21,367 nucleotides of DNA from Bacteroidales bacterium UBA3543 (GTDB taxonomy: Bacteria; Bacteroidota; Bacteroidia; Bacteroidales; UBA932). A model generated the notes under the pieces. The model saw only the letters and a list, made by a program, of their open reading frames with translations. It was not told the origin of the DNA and did no database searches. Made by a program: the position numbers and the translations under genes. Where the stretch lies: positions 1-21,367 of the forward strand of contig DFOK01000058.1 of the NCBI GenBank assembly GCA_002376715.1. The letters run 5' to 3'. This document shows positions 1 to 7,422 of this stretch, one piece after another; the stretch's first letter is position 1; every line of letters starts with the position of its first letter.

Positions 1-515
1 CTCTGAAATTCCCTAATTTCCTCCTGCAGGTCGCCGCCCTTGAGACAGATAATGGATTTACGGTATGAATCCCTGACCCAGGGATAAAGATCTCTGAGGC
101 GTGCTACTGCACGTGATACCACATAATCAAAACTTTCGCATATATTTTCAGCCCTGCTATTGAGGCATTTGACATTCTTCAAGCCTAGTGATTGTGCTAC
201 ACTTTCGGCTACCCTGATTTTCTTTCCTATGGAATCGCAGAGCGTAAATTTGGTTTCCGGAAAGAGTATGGCAAGTGGAATACCCGGAAATCCTCCTCCG
301 GTACCCAGATCAAGAACCGATTCGTCGGGAGCAAATAATACTGCCTTGCCGATAGCCAGGCTATGCAATACGTGATGAGTGACAAATGAGTCGATATCCT
401 TTCTCGAAATGACATTGATCTTGGAATTCCAGTCGACATAGAGCTCTTCCAGTAGTGCAAACCTCTCCTTCTGAAACGGTGTCAGATCGGGAAAATATCG
501 TAATATCTCATCCAT
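1..515 (-). CDS. rsmG: 16S rRNA (guanine-N7)-methyltransferase RsmG, 3' end beyond the window
   Basis: RsmG (GidB) uses S-adenosylmethionine to methylate N7 of G527 in 16S rRNA in the 30S decoding region. Reading the minus strand from ATG at 515 gives 171 residues before the window edge. The N-terminus (MDEILRYFPDLTPFQKERF) is typical of the family, and the SAM-binding motif DLGTGGGFPGIPLAI lies at residues 69-83. A second family block, VSRAVARL, is at 133-140, and a CLKGG block at 157-161. The C-terminus (normally about 30-40 further residues) is missing only because the window ends. The ATG lies four bases after the sigma-factor stop, so the gene is probably co-transcribed with polA and the sigma gene. 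Identification is confident; the family role is established knowledge. Confidence 0.93.
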   Translation of the reverse strand, partial: MDEILRYFPDLTPFQKERFALLEELYVDWNSKINVISRKDIDSFVTHHVLHSLAIGKAVLFAPDESVLDLGTGGGFPGIPLAILFPETKFTLCDSIGKKIRVAESVAQSLGLKNVKCLNSRAENICESFDYVVSRAVARLRDLYPWVRDSYRKSIICLKGGDLQEEIREFQ

Positions 516-519
516 TTTC

Positions 520-1086
520 CTAAATTGTTTCTCTCAAAATCTTTTTGGCACGATTAATTCTGGTTTTGACCGCACCGAGGGTAATCTGAAGTTCTTTTGC
601 GATCTCTTCGTAAGCGTAATCGCGGAGAAATCTCAGTCTGGCCACTTCGCGATACTTGTCGGGCAGGTTGAGGATACGGGATGTAAAATGATCCATATCC
701 TGCTTTAGTATCACCACCTCCTCGGGACTGTATGTCACCGATACATCTCGCAAGTCGGCCTCACCTCCGCTCAGAGAGACGGATTTAAGTGCATTTCGAG
801 CCTTACGAATATGATCTATTGCCTCATTTTGGGCTATGATGTAGAGCCAGGTGGAGAATGCATACTGGGGATTGTACCTGCCAAGATTCATGAATGCCTT
901 CTCAAAACTTCTTTGACATATGTCTTCGGCATCTTCCGTGATGGAGACATATTTGAGCAGGAATGCCAGCAAAGCGCTGCGGTATTTGTCATACAAGGCG
1001 GCAAATGCCTTTTGGTCGCCGTTGCGTGCTGCTATTATCAGATTATAATCATCGGTGTTACTGTGCTTCGAGCCAATTTTTGCCAT
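520..1086 (-). CDS. ECF-type RNA polymerase sigma-70 family factor
   Basis: This 188-residue protein has the two-domain layout of extracytoplasmic-function sigma factors. Region 2 is at about 25-95, including DAEDICQRSFEKAF and FSTWLYIIAQNEAIDHIRK, for core RNA polymerase and -10 binding. Region 4 is at about 135-186, with LPDKYREVARLRF and the helix-turn-helix YEEIAKELQITLGAVKTRINRA, for -35 binding. Regions 1.1 and 3 are absent. The chosen ATG is inside the end of polA (29-base overlap) and rsmG starts four bases after the stop, so it reads as the middle gene of a polA-sigma-rsmG operon. No promoter-like box is visible before it. No anti-sigma gene is adjacent within the window, so the signal it responds to cannot be inferred. 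The class is certain; the regulon is unknown. Confidence 0.92.
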   Translation of the reverse strand: MAKIGSKHSNTDDYNLIIAARNGDQKAFAALYDKYRSALLAFLLKYVSITEDAEDICQRSFEKAFMNLGRYNPQYAFSTWLYIIAQNEAIDHIRKARNALKSVSLSGGEADLRDVSVTYSPEEVVILKQDMDHFTSRILNLPDKYREVARLRFLRDYAYEEIAKELQITLGAVKTRINRAKKILRETI

Positions 1087-3721
1087 AACTGCATTCTGTT
1101 GTCAGTGGAATGGAGAGCTTTACCACGCTTTCCATCTCTTGTTTTACTATTTCGCAGAGCCGGTTCAGCTCCGAAGGGATAACATCAAATACCAGTTCGT
1201 CGTGCACCTGGAGCACCATTTTACTTTTTAGACCCTCTTCCTTCATCCTACGGAAAACATTGATCATGGATAGCTTGATGATGTCGGCCGCACTGCCCTG
1301 GACGGGAGTGTTTATGGCATTTCTTTCGGCAAGCCCCCTGACTACATGATTGCGTGAAGTAATATCCGGCAGATAGCGTCTGCGGCCGAAAATAGTGGAA
1401 ACATAGCCATGCTCGCGCGCATCAGCGATGCATTTGTCCATATAGCGTCGTACTCCCGGGTAGGTATTGAAATATTTGGTGATGAAATTCTTCGCCTCAT
1501 TGCGGGGAATCCCGAGTCTTTGGGAAAGTCCGAATGAGGAGATACCATATATGATGCCAAAATTGGCGACTTTGGCTTGCCTGCGATGCTCCTTTGTCAC
1601 CTCTTCGGGTGAAACATGAAATATGGCAGCGGCAGTGGCGGTATGAATGTCGTTTCCATGCAGAAAACTTTCAATAAGCCTAGTATCACCACTGAGTTCG
1701 GCCATTATTCGCAGTTCTATTTGAGAGTAATCCGCAGAAAGGATATATCCATCCTCAGTAGATGGAACAAATGCTATACGGATCTTTTGCCCGCGCTCTG
1801 TCCTGATAGGGATATTCTGGAGATTGGGTCTTACACTGCTTAGGCGTCCCGTGGCTGTGAGTGCCTGGTTGAATGTAGTGTGGATACGTCCGGTATCGGG
1901 ATTGACCAGCGAAGGCAGTGGGTCCAGATAGGTAGATATCAGTTTGCGCAGTGCACGGTATTCGAGCACTTTTTCCACAAACGGATGTTTGTGTACAAGG
2001 TCCATGAGCGTCTCTTCGTCGGTAGGCCAATTGTCATTCTTTCTCTTTTTTGCTTTAGGGTTGAGTGCAAGTTTTTCAAAAATCACCACCCCGACTTGTT
2101 TTGGAGAAGCGACATTTAGCTGAGGTTCATCTGCAAGAGCACGTGCATCTTCCTCTATCACAGCAAGTTCTGAAGAGAGTTCTTTGCTATAATCCTGCAG
2201 TAGCTCGGTTTCAACCCTGACTCCGTTGTACTCCATATGTGCCAGCACCTCCATCAACGGCATATCGATGCGTCTGTAAAGATCACAGAGCGATTCCTGA
2301 TCCATCTCCTTGGAGATTTTATCATAAAGTTGCCATACTGCTACCGCTTCACGCATAAGGCGTCTCTCTGCCTCCATCCGCAGCTCCTCATTTGCTGAAT
2401 CTTTCACCTCAGAAGCGGAAAAAAGATCCAATACCGGCTGTTCTTGTATCGAAGTGGTGGAGGAAAGGGGGGCATCGAGTGATACGTTGAGATAGCCCTG
2501 TACGAGAATTTCCAGTTTATGGGTTCTCTCAGGGTTGAGTAAGTAGTGCATCAATTCGATATCGTACAGGTCTCCCTCCAGAGTGATGTCGTGCTCCAAA
2601 AGAGTAAGCATTGTGCTCTTGAGGTTAAATCCTATCTTATCTATAGTGGGGTTGCAGAGAATGCGTTTTGTAATGGGGCTTTCCGGCGGAAGAGCGCAGC
2701 AGTATTCACCGTCGCTGAGTATGATGCGCTCACCCGATCTCAGGGCCACCTTGCCGGAGATGCGCTTCTCTAACTCTTCCGGAGTTACTTCCTTAAATGA
2801 AATAATCGCTGCCTTATAGCCGCTATTGTCGCAGGTGTCGTCAGCCAACAGCGGTTTCAGGGAATTGAATTCATATTCATTGAAAAGTTTCCTGACCTTT
2901 TCGTTGAAACAGGCACTCCAGCGCAAATCCTCTTCATTGACCTCCACCTCGACATCTGTTTTGATGGTCACCAGAAACCGACTCATCGGAAGATGTTCCG
3001 CAGACTCCTCAAATCCCTTGCGCTGTCTTGGCGTGAGTTCGTCCATATGTTCGAGAATGTTTTCAATAGAACCATATTGAGAAATTAGCTTCTTCGCACC
3101 CACTTCGCCAATGCCATAGACGCCCTTTATGTTGTCGGAAGAGTCTCCCCAGATAGTCAGAATGTCAATCACCTGTCGGGGATCGCTAATGCCATATTGA
3201 GCGCAGATTTCCTCCTTGCCGATTATTTCGTTTTCGTTTCCCGACCTGCCCGGTTTGTATTGCCAGATGTGGTCCGATATAACCTGCCCAAAATCCTTAT
3301 CCGGTGTGACCATATAGACATCATATCCTTTTGCTGCACCTCTCACTGCAATAGTGGAAATAACATCGTCTGCCTCGTAACCTGGTGTAATCAGCACCGG
3401 GATCTCCATTGCCTCAAGCAAACCTATAAGAGGCTCAAGAGAGCTACGCACAAGTTCGGGAGTTTCGCTGCGGTTTGCTTTGTACTCGGGATATACTTCA
3501 TGCCTGAAGGTTGCTGCGGGGGGATCGAATGCAACTGCTATATGAGTGGGTTGTTCTCTGGCAACAAGTTCCAGGAGATATTTGGTGAAACCGAACAGGA
3601 TTGAAGTATCACGGCCTTTGGTGTTGATCATAGGCCTTCTCAGAAATGCGTAATACATTCTGAATATCAGAGAGTGTCCATCGATAAGGAAGAGTTTCCC
3701 CAGTCTTTCATCCCGTTTCAT
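1058..3721 (-). CDS. polA: DNA polymerase I with degenerate 3'-5' exonuclease domain
   Basis: Family A DNA polymerase for Okazaki-fragment maturation and repair synthesis, 887 residues (E. coli has 928). The N-terminal 5' nuclease (about 9-290) keeps its acidic motifs: D14, EADD at 116-119, D141/D143 and GDSSDN at 192-197 with the following helix-hairpin-helix. The C-terminal polymerase (about 480-887) has motif A DYSQIELR (664-671), motif B with R713, K717, F721 and Y725, and motif C VHDE (839-842). The middle domain (about 300-475) is recognisable (MHYLLNPERTHKLE, 391-404) but lacks the proofreading acids: no DxE pair near 324-335, T370 where the NLKYD Asp belongs, and E458 where the third Asp belongs. 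This suggests a proofreading-deficient enzyme like Taq or Bacillus Pol I. F721 is the Phe that disfavours dideoxynucleotides in E. coli Pol I. Confidence 0.97.
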   Translation of the reverse strand: MKRDERLGKLFLIDGHSLIFRMYYAFLRRPMINTKGRDTSILFGFTKYLLELVAREQPTHIAVAFDPPAATFRHEVYPEYKANRSETPELVRSSLEPLIGLLEAMEIPVLITPGYEADDVISTIAVRGAAKGYDVYMVTPDKDFGQVISDHIWQYKPGRSGNENEIIGKEEICAQYGISDPRQVIDILTIWGDSSDNIKGVYGIGEVGAKKLISQYGSIENILEHMDELTPRQRKGFEESAEHLPMSRFLVTIKTDVEVEVNEEDLRWSACFNEKVRKLFNEYEFNSLKPLLADDTCDNSGYKAAIISFKEVTPEELEKRISGKVALRSGERIILSDGEYCCALPPESPITKRILCNPTIDKIGFNLKSTMLTLLEHDITLEGDLYDIELMHYLLNPERTHKLEILVQGYLNVSLDAPLSSTTSIQEQPVLDLFSASEVKDSANEELRMEAERRLMREAVAVWQLYDKISKEMDQESLCDLYRRIDMPLMEVLAHMEYNGVRVETELLQDYSKELSSELAVIEEDARALADEPQLNVASPKQVGVVIFEKLALNPKAKKRKNDNWPTDEETLMDLVHKHPFVEKVLEYRALRKLISTYLDPLPSLVNPDTGRIHTTFNQALTATGRLSSVRPNLQNIPIRTERGQKIRIAFVPSTEDGYILSADYSQIELRIMAELSGDTRLIESFLHGNDIHTATAAAIFHVSPEEVTKEHRRQAKVANFGIIYGISSFGLSQRLGIPRNEAKNFITKYFNTYPGVRRYMDKCIADAREHGYVSTIFGRRRYLPDITSRNHVVRGLAERNAINTPVQGSAADIIKLSMINVFRRMKEEGLKSKMVLQVHDELVFDVIPSELNRLCEIVKQEMESVVKLSIPLTTECSYGKNWLEAQ

Positions 3722-3725
3722 CTTA

Positions 3726-3733
3726 CAAATGTA
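3726..3733 (-). promoter_or_regulatory. Candidate -7 box for polA, very close to its ATG
   Basis: On the minus strand this reads TACATTTG, matching the Bacteroidetes TAnnTTTG box. Only four bases separate it from the polA ATG, so a start at the usual distance would give an almost leaderless mRNA. A CAAA (minus-strand TTTG) lies at 3756-3759, 22 bases upstream, slightly wider than usual. The box also lies in a repeated 13-mer, so it could alternatively be an operator. Confidence 0.4.
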
Positions 3734-3824
3734 AGAAATATTTCAGGTTTTCCAGCAAAAGCAGTCCGTGAATAATAGGCATTGTTATCAAAAGCGAGTT
3801 GTTAAATATTAAAATGTAAGAAAT
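3727..3824. repeat. 13-base direct repeat AAATGTAAGAAAT in the polA/aminotransferase intergenic region
   Basis: The 13-mer AAATGTAAGAAAT occurs at 3727-3739 and again at 3812-3824, 85 bases apart. Each copy sits beside a complementary half-site: CTTACA-AA-TGTAAG around 3722-3735 and TGTAA-n6-TTACA at 3815-3830. The copies lie between divergent genes, the first next to the polA start. This is compatible with a pair of operator sites, but the region is AT-rich and chance is not excluded. Confidence 0.35.
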
Positions 3825-3837
3825 TTTACAAAGTTGC

Positions 3838-3853
3838 TTATTATTGATAATAA
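3838..3853. promoter_or_regulatory. Palindrome upstream of the aminotransferase promoter
   Basis: TTATTATTGATAATAA is a perfect 7+7 inverted repeat with a two-base centre. It ends three bases before the TTTG element of the aminotransferase promoter, a position suited to a regulator. AT-rich composition makes accidental palindromes more likely, so confidence is modest. Confidence 0.3.
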
Positions 3854-3856
3854 AAA

Positions 3857-3887
3857 TTTGCACATTGCTTTCAATTCATTATCTTTG
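3857..3887 (+). promoter_or_regulatory. Promoter of the aminotransferase gene (TTTG-N19-TATCTTTG)
   Basis: TTTG at 3857-3860 and TATCTTTG at 3880-3887 are separated by 19 bases, matching the Bacteroidetes primary sigma consensus. The predicted transcription start is near 3893, giving a leader of about 29 bases to the ATG at 3922. Confidence 0.72.
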
Positions 3888-3921
3888 CGTAGACTTGTAG
3901 AACTAATAAAGATATAGTAAA

Positions 3922-5112
3922 ATGAATATTGACCATTTATTGTCGGCTAACGCGAAGAGTATGAGGCGTTCAGCTATCAGAGACCTATTGAGTGTGGCAA
4001 ACAAACCCGAAATCATTTCATTTGGAGGCGGTTTTCCGAGCCCGGACTCTTTTCCCATCGCTGAGTTGAAGCAGATTATGATGGATGTGATGGATGAGCA
4101 AGGAGCAGCAGCCCTCCAATATGGTTCAACAGAGGGTTATGTTCCGCTCCGTGAAGAGATTTCCAAACTCTACAAAGAAGAGGGACTTGATATTCCCATC
4201 AAGAATATTCTCATAACTACCGCCTCGCAACAGGCGATAGATCTTTTGTCACGTATATTCATCGACCCCGATGATATCATTATCTGCGGTTTGCCTTCAT
4301 ACCTTGGAGCATTGCAGGCATTCTGGGCCTATCAGTGTCAGCCTTACGGTCTGCGCCAGGACGACCGCCTCGAAGAGGCAGTTAACGCGCTTGTGGCAGC
4401 AGGTAAGAGCCCCAAATTTATCTATGCAATTCCTGATTTCCAGAATCCTTCAGGAGTGACCATGACAGTTGAGGAGAGAAGAAATGTGATTGCGGTGGCT
4501 GAGAAATATGACCTTCTCATAATAGAAGACAGTCCCTACAAGCAGATACGTTTTGAAGGTGAGTCACTTCCTTCGATGTATTCCATGTGTCCCGAGAGAG
4601 TTATTCTTCTGGGCACATTCTCCAAGATATTCGTACCCGGCTTCCGTCTTGGATGGGTAGTTGCGAACGACAATGTTATAGATAGGCTTATTGTGGCGAA
4701 ACAATCTGCTGACCTTTGTACGCCGATATTTAACCAGATGGTCGCAGCACGCTACCTCAAATCCGGAAAGTTCCACGAGAACATTGTCAAGATCAAGGAG
4801 CTATATAAGCACAAGAAAAACGTTATGATCAAGGCATTCGAGGATTATATGCCTGAGGGCGTTACCTGGACCAATCCGGAGGGAGGTCTTTTCCTCTTCC
4901 TCAATCTCCCGCCGCAGTATGATACACGTGAGCTTTTCAATATTGCTATTAAGGAGAATGTGGCATTCGTTATCGGAGAGGCATTCCACTGTGACGGTAG
5001 CGGCAAGAATACCATGCGTATGAACTTCTCTTATGCCTCTGACGAGAAAATCATTGAGGGTATCAAGCGCCTTGCTAAAGCCATCAGAGAGCTTTATGAC
5101 AGACATTCATAG
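3922..5112 (+). CDS. PLP-dependent class I/II aminotransferase (2-aminoadipate/MocR-domain-like fold)
   Basis: A 396-residue fold-type I aminotransferase that transfers an amino group between an amino acid and a 2-oxo acid in the cytoplasm. Key residues are visible: NPSG at 175-178, D203 and Y206 (EDSPYKQI) for the PLP pyridine ring, the Schiff-base lysine K235 in GTFSKIFVPGFRLGW, R242 for the phosphate, and R366 (MRMNFS) for the substrate carboxylate. The N-terminal ISFGGGFPSPDSFP and LQYGSTEGYVPLRE blocks match the LysN/AadAT subgroup (2-aminoadipate, branched-chain or aromatic substrates), but substrate cannot be fixed from sequence. It is transcribed alone: its own promoter lies upstream and a strong terminator directly downstream. 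Confidence 0.9.
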   Translation: MNIDHLLSANAKSMRRSAIRDLLSVANKPEIISFGGGFPSPDSFPIAELKQIMMDVMDEQGAAALQYGSTEGYVPLREEISKLYKEEGLDIPIKNILITTASQQAIDLLSRIFIDPDDIIICGLPSYLGALQAFWAYQCQPYGLRQDDRLEEAVNALVAAGKSPKFIYAIPDFQNPSGVTMTVEERRNVIAVAEKYDLLIIEDSPYKQIRFEGESLPSMYSMCPERVILLGTFSKIFVPGFRLGWVVANDNVIDRLIVAKQSADLCTPIFNQMVAARYLKSGKFHENIVKIKELYKHKKNVMIKAFEDYMPEGVTWTNPEGGLFLFLNLPPQYDTRELFNIAIKENVAFVIGEAFHCDGSGKNTMRMNFSYASDEKIIEGIKRLAKAIRELYDRHS

Positions 5113-5144
5113 ATTTCTATGATTACATAGTTTGTGTGTTTGGG

Positions 5145-5178
5145 AGGGGCCGACTAATTTTAGCCGGCCCCCTTTTTT
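5145..5178 (+). terminator. Intrinsic terminator after the aminotransferase
   Basis: GGGGCCG at 5146-5152 pairs with CGGCCCC at 5165-5171, with an inner CTA/TAG extension (5154-5156 with 5161-5163), followed by six T residues at 5173-5178. This is a textbook rho-independent terminator between the aminotransferase and holA. Confidence 0.85.
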
Positions 5179-5193
5179 GTAACCAAAAAGAGT

Positions 5194-5201
5194 TACCTTT
5201 G
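5194..5201 (+). promoter_or_regulatory. Candidate -7 box for holA
   Basis: TACCTTTG fits TAnnTTTG and ends six bases before the holA ATG. No TTTG lies at the canonical distance; one sits in the terminator T-run at 5176-5179, 14 bases away. A start at the usual place would give a leader of about 0-2 bases. Confidence 0.45.
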
Positions 5202-5207
5202 TATATT

Positions 5208-6269
5208 ATGGCAAAACAGGCGACAGATACCGTTCAACAATTTAATGCAATCTCTAAAGAGATTCTTTCGGGAGATATAAAGCCATTTTATTTGCTCTTC
5301 GGCAAAGAGCACTACTATATAGACAAGTTGTGTGATCTTTTGATGGATAAGGTTTTACCTCCGGAGGAAAAAGATTTTGGTCAGTTGGTATATTATGGAT
5401 CCGATGTTTCTGCCAATCAGGTGGTCAATGCCGCCCGCCAGTTTCCGATGATGATTTCCCGTCAGCTCGTAGTGGTGAAAGAGGCACAGCTGATGAGAAA
5501 AGTTGAGGAGATTGATGTCTACTTTGACGGCATTCAGCCTACGACTGTTCTCGTGATTTGTTATAAGACGCCCAATGATCCTGCTAGATCTTCCAGAAAC
5601 ATAGATAAGCGTACTTCGTTTTACAAACGGGCACAGAAAATCGGTACGGTGTTCGAGTCCAACCAGATTCCGGACTACAAGATTGACAGATGGATAGAGG
5701 AATATGCCCGTAGCCAAGGGCTTACCATAGAGCCTATGGCTGCAAAGCTTATGGTTGAATTTGCCGGTGCCGATATTAGCAAACTGGTGCTCGAGCTGGA
5801 TAAGCTCATCAAACTTCTTCCTGAAGGCCATAGATCCATCACAGTCGCAACAGTCGAGGAAAATGTGGGCGTAAGTCGAGATTTTAGTGTTTTCGAGTTG
5901 ACTAAGGCTCTTTCGGTAAGGGATATGCGGAAGGCATTCAGAATAGTCCGGTTTTTCTCAGATTCGGGGAACAGATATCCCATACAGATGATTATGGCAG
6001 CTCTTTCGTCACATTTCATCAGGATTCTCAGATATCATGCGCTACTTCAAGAGGGTGTGCCGCGAAATGCGATACTCTCGCAGCTCGGTATTCATCCCTA
6101 TTTCGGGAGTGAGTATGATACGGCTATCCGCCATTATCCTGCTAAGAAGACGATGAAGGTGATAGCTCTACTCAAGGATTATGACCAGAAAAGCAAAAGC
6201 AACGCCCGTGGAAATGCTACCGACGGAGAGTTGCTTCAGGAGCTTGTTCTCAAGATAGCGGACTCTTAG
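5208..6269 (+). CDS. holA: DNA polymerase III subunit delta
   Basis: The delta subunit is part of the clamp loader and opens the beta sliding clamp. The 353-residue protein has the family's N-terminal AAA-like segment (KPFYLLFGKEHYYIDKL at 25-41, DFGQLVYYG at 56-64). It also has the conserved central NIDKRTSFYKRAQKIGTVFE (131-150), and the C-terminal collar region with DISKLVLELDKL (189-200) and DFSVFELTKAL (225-235). A longer reading from 5136 exists, but its first 24 residues are translated terminator sequence, so I chose the ATG at 5208, after the terminator and the -7-like box. The stop overlaps the convergent alr stop by four bases. Confidence 0.93.
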   Translation: MAKQATDTVQQFNAISKEILSGDIKPFYLLFGKEHYYIDKLCDLLMDKVLPPEEKDFGQLVYYGSDVSANQVVNAARQFPMMISRQLVVVKEAQLMRKVEEIDVYFDGIQPTTVLVICYKTPNDPARSSRNIDKRTSFYKRAQKIGTVFESNQIPDYKIDRWIEEYARSQGLTIEPMAAKLMVEFAGADISKLVLELDKLIKLLPEGHRSITVATVEENVGVSRDFSVFELTKALSVRDMRKAFRIVRFFSDSGNRYPIQMIMAALSSHFIRILRYHALLQEGVPRNAILSQLGIHPYFGSEYDTAIRHYPAKKTMKVIALLKDYDQKSKSNARGNATDGELLQELVLKIADS

Positions 6270-7375
6270 TCCACTATCACTCTCTTCACCCTTTTGCCTA
6301 TTGATGTAAATATCTCGTAAGGGATTGTGCTAAGAATCTTTGCGAGGTCGATTGCTCTCGGCTTTTCACCGAATATCGTTACAGTGTCGCCTGCTTTTGC
6401 ATCAATTCCGGTAATGTCCAGCATACACATATCCATACAGATATTTCCTATTGTTGGTGCCATCTGACCATTGATTTCAAATGAGGCTTTTCCTTTGCCG
6501 AGGCGGCGGTTTACTCCGTCAGCATATCCGACACAGATGGTAGCAATTTTTTTGATTCCAGGGCCCAGTTTTCCGCGACGACCATATCCTACGGTACCGT
6601 CCTCAGCCTTAAGCTCTTTTATTTGAAGAATCGGGCATCTGAAGTATGCCGAAGGGACTACTTTACTTTGGTCAACGCTACTGATGCCGTATATGCCTAT
6701 GCCGAGGCGTACCATATCATACTGGTATTTTGGAAATCTTTCTATGCCTGCCGAGTTGAGGCTGTGTCTCAAAGGTTTTTCAGGGAGAATGGTCATCAGA
6801 TCGCTACTCAATCTGTCGTAAAGAGATAACTGGCCGAGAGTAAATTTATCGTGATGAGGAGTGTCGGCTCCTGCAAGGTGTGTGAAGATCGATTTGACGA
6901 AAATCTCAGGAGACTCCCTTATAAATTCCTTCAGAGCAGGGATTTCATGTTGCATAAAGCCGAGGCGATGCATTCCTGTATCAAGTTTTACGTGTACCGG
7001 CCATCTGCTTATACCTTGTTCTCGGAGTTCCTTTCTAAATCGAAGCAGGGACTCGAGATTGGGCATCGAAGGTTCAAGATCATATTTGATGATATCGGGA
7101 TAGCTTTCAATGCCGCTGTCCAGTACTATTACGGGGAGCTTAATGCCATTTTCCTTGAGTTCTATCCCTTCAAAGGGAGTCGCTACTCCGAAATAATCCG
7201 CACCCGCTTCTTCCATTACACGGGCAAATTCCACTGCGCCGTGTCCGTAAGAGTTAGCTTTGACAAGAATCATCAGTTTAGTACTCTCTTTGAGTAAGGA
7301 ACGGAAATATTTATAGTTCTGAACCATTCCGCTTTTGCTTAGTTGCAGTTGGGCATGGGGTAGACTTGTTGACAT
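6266..7375 (-). CDS. alr: Alanine racemase
   Basis: PLP enzyme interconverting L- and D-alanine, supplying D-Ala for peptidoglycan. From ATG at 7375 it is 369 residues, the normal length. The PLP lysine is K39 in VKANSYGHG; the second catalytic base is Y284 in VGYADG. R137 (DTGMHRLG), H168 (THLAGAD), the GIGIYG block and the C-terminal GNICMDMCMLD block are all present. A GTG at 7426 would add 17 residues, but they would span the TAACTTTG promoter-like box and overlap the upstream gene, so ATG 7375 is preferred. In many Bacteroidetes Alr is fused to a MurF-like domain; here it stands alone. It lies downstream of the glycosylation operon on the same strand, with its own promoter box, and meets holA tail to tail with a four-base overlap. 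Confidence 0.95.
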   Translation of the reverse strand: MSTSLPHAQLQLSKSGMVQNYKYFRSLLKESTKLMILVKANSYGHGAVEFARVMEEAGADYFGVATPFEGIELKENGIKLPVIVLDSGIESYPDIIKYDLEPSMPNLESLLRFRKELREQGISRWPVHVKLDTGMHRLGFMQHEIPALKEFIRESPEIFVKSIFTHLAGADTPHHDKFTLGQLSLYDRLSSDLMTILPEKPLRHSLNSAGIERFPKYQYDMVRLGIGIYGISSVDQSKVVPSAYFRCPILQIKELKAEDGTVGYGRRGKLGPGIKKIATICVGYADGVNRRLGKGKASFEINGQMAPTIGNICMDMCMLDITGIDAKAGDTVTIFGEKPRAIDLAKILSTIPYEIFTSIGKRVKRVIVD

Positions 7376-7395
7376 TTCGGATGTTTTTATTTTCG

Positions 7396-7403
7396 CAAAG
7401 TTA
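7396..7403 (-). promoter_or_regulatory. Candidate -7 box for alr
   Basis: Minus strand TAACTTTG followed by CG, 20 bases before the ATG at 7375. No clear TTTG is seen 19-21 bases upstream. Together with the similar box before the GT2 gene it argues against the upstream GTG start. Confidence 0.5.
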
Positions 7404-7422
7404 GAAATATTTCTCCTTGTTC

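Noticed and set aside
160..460. Short open frames on both strands inside rsmG
   Set aside because: They overlap the clear RsmG reading frame, which runs off the window edge, and have no family-like motifs.
3197..3604. 135-codon plus-strand frame inside polA
   Set aside because: It is antisense to the conserved 5' nuclease domain, with Cys/Phe-rich composition typical of shadow frames and no promoter.
5136..5207. 24-residue N-terminal extension of holA
   Set aside because: It translates the terminator hairpin and promoter box; ATG 5208 matches the family start.
6851..7297. 148-codon plus-strand frame antisense to alr
   Set aside because: It lies wholly over conserved alanine racemase motifs and has no recognisable domain.
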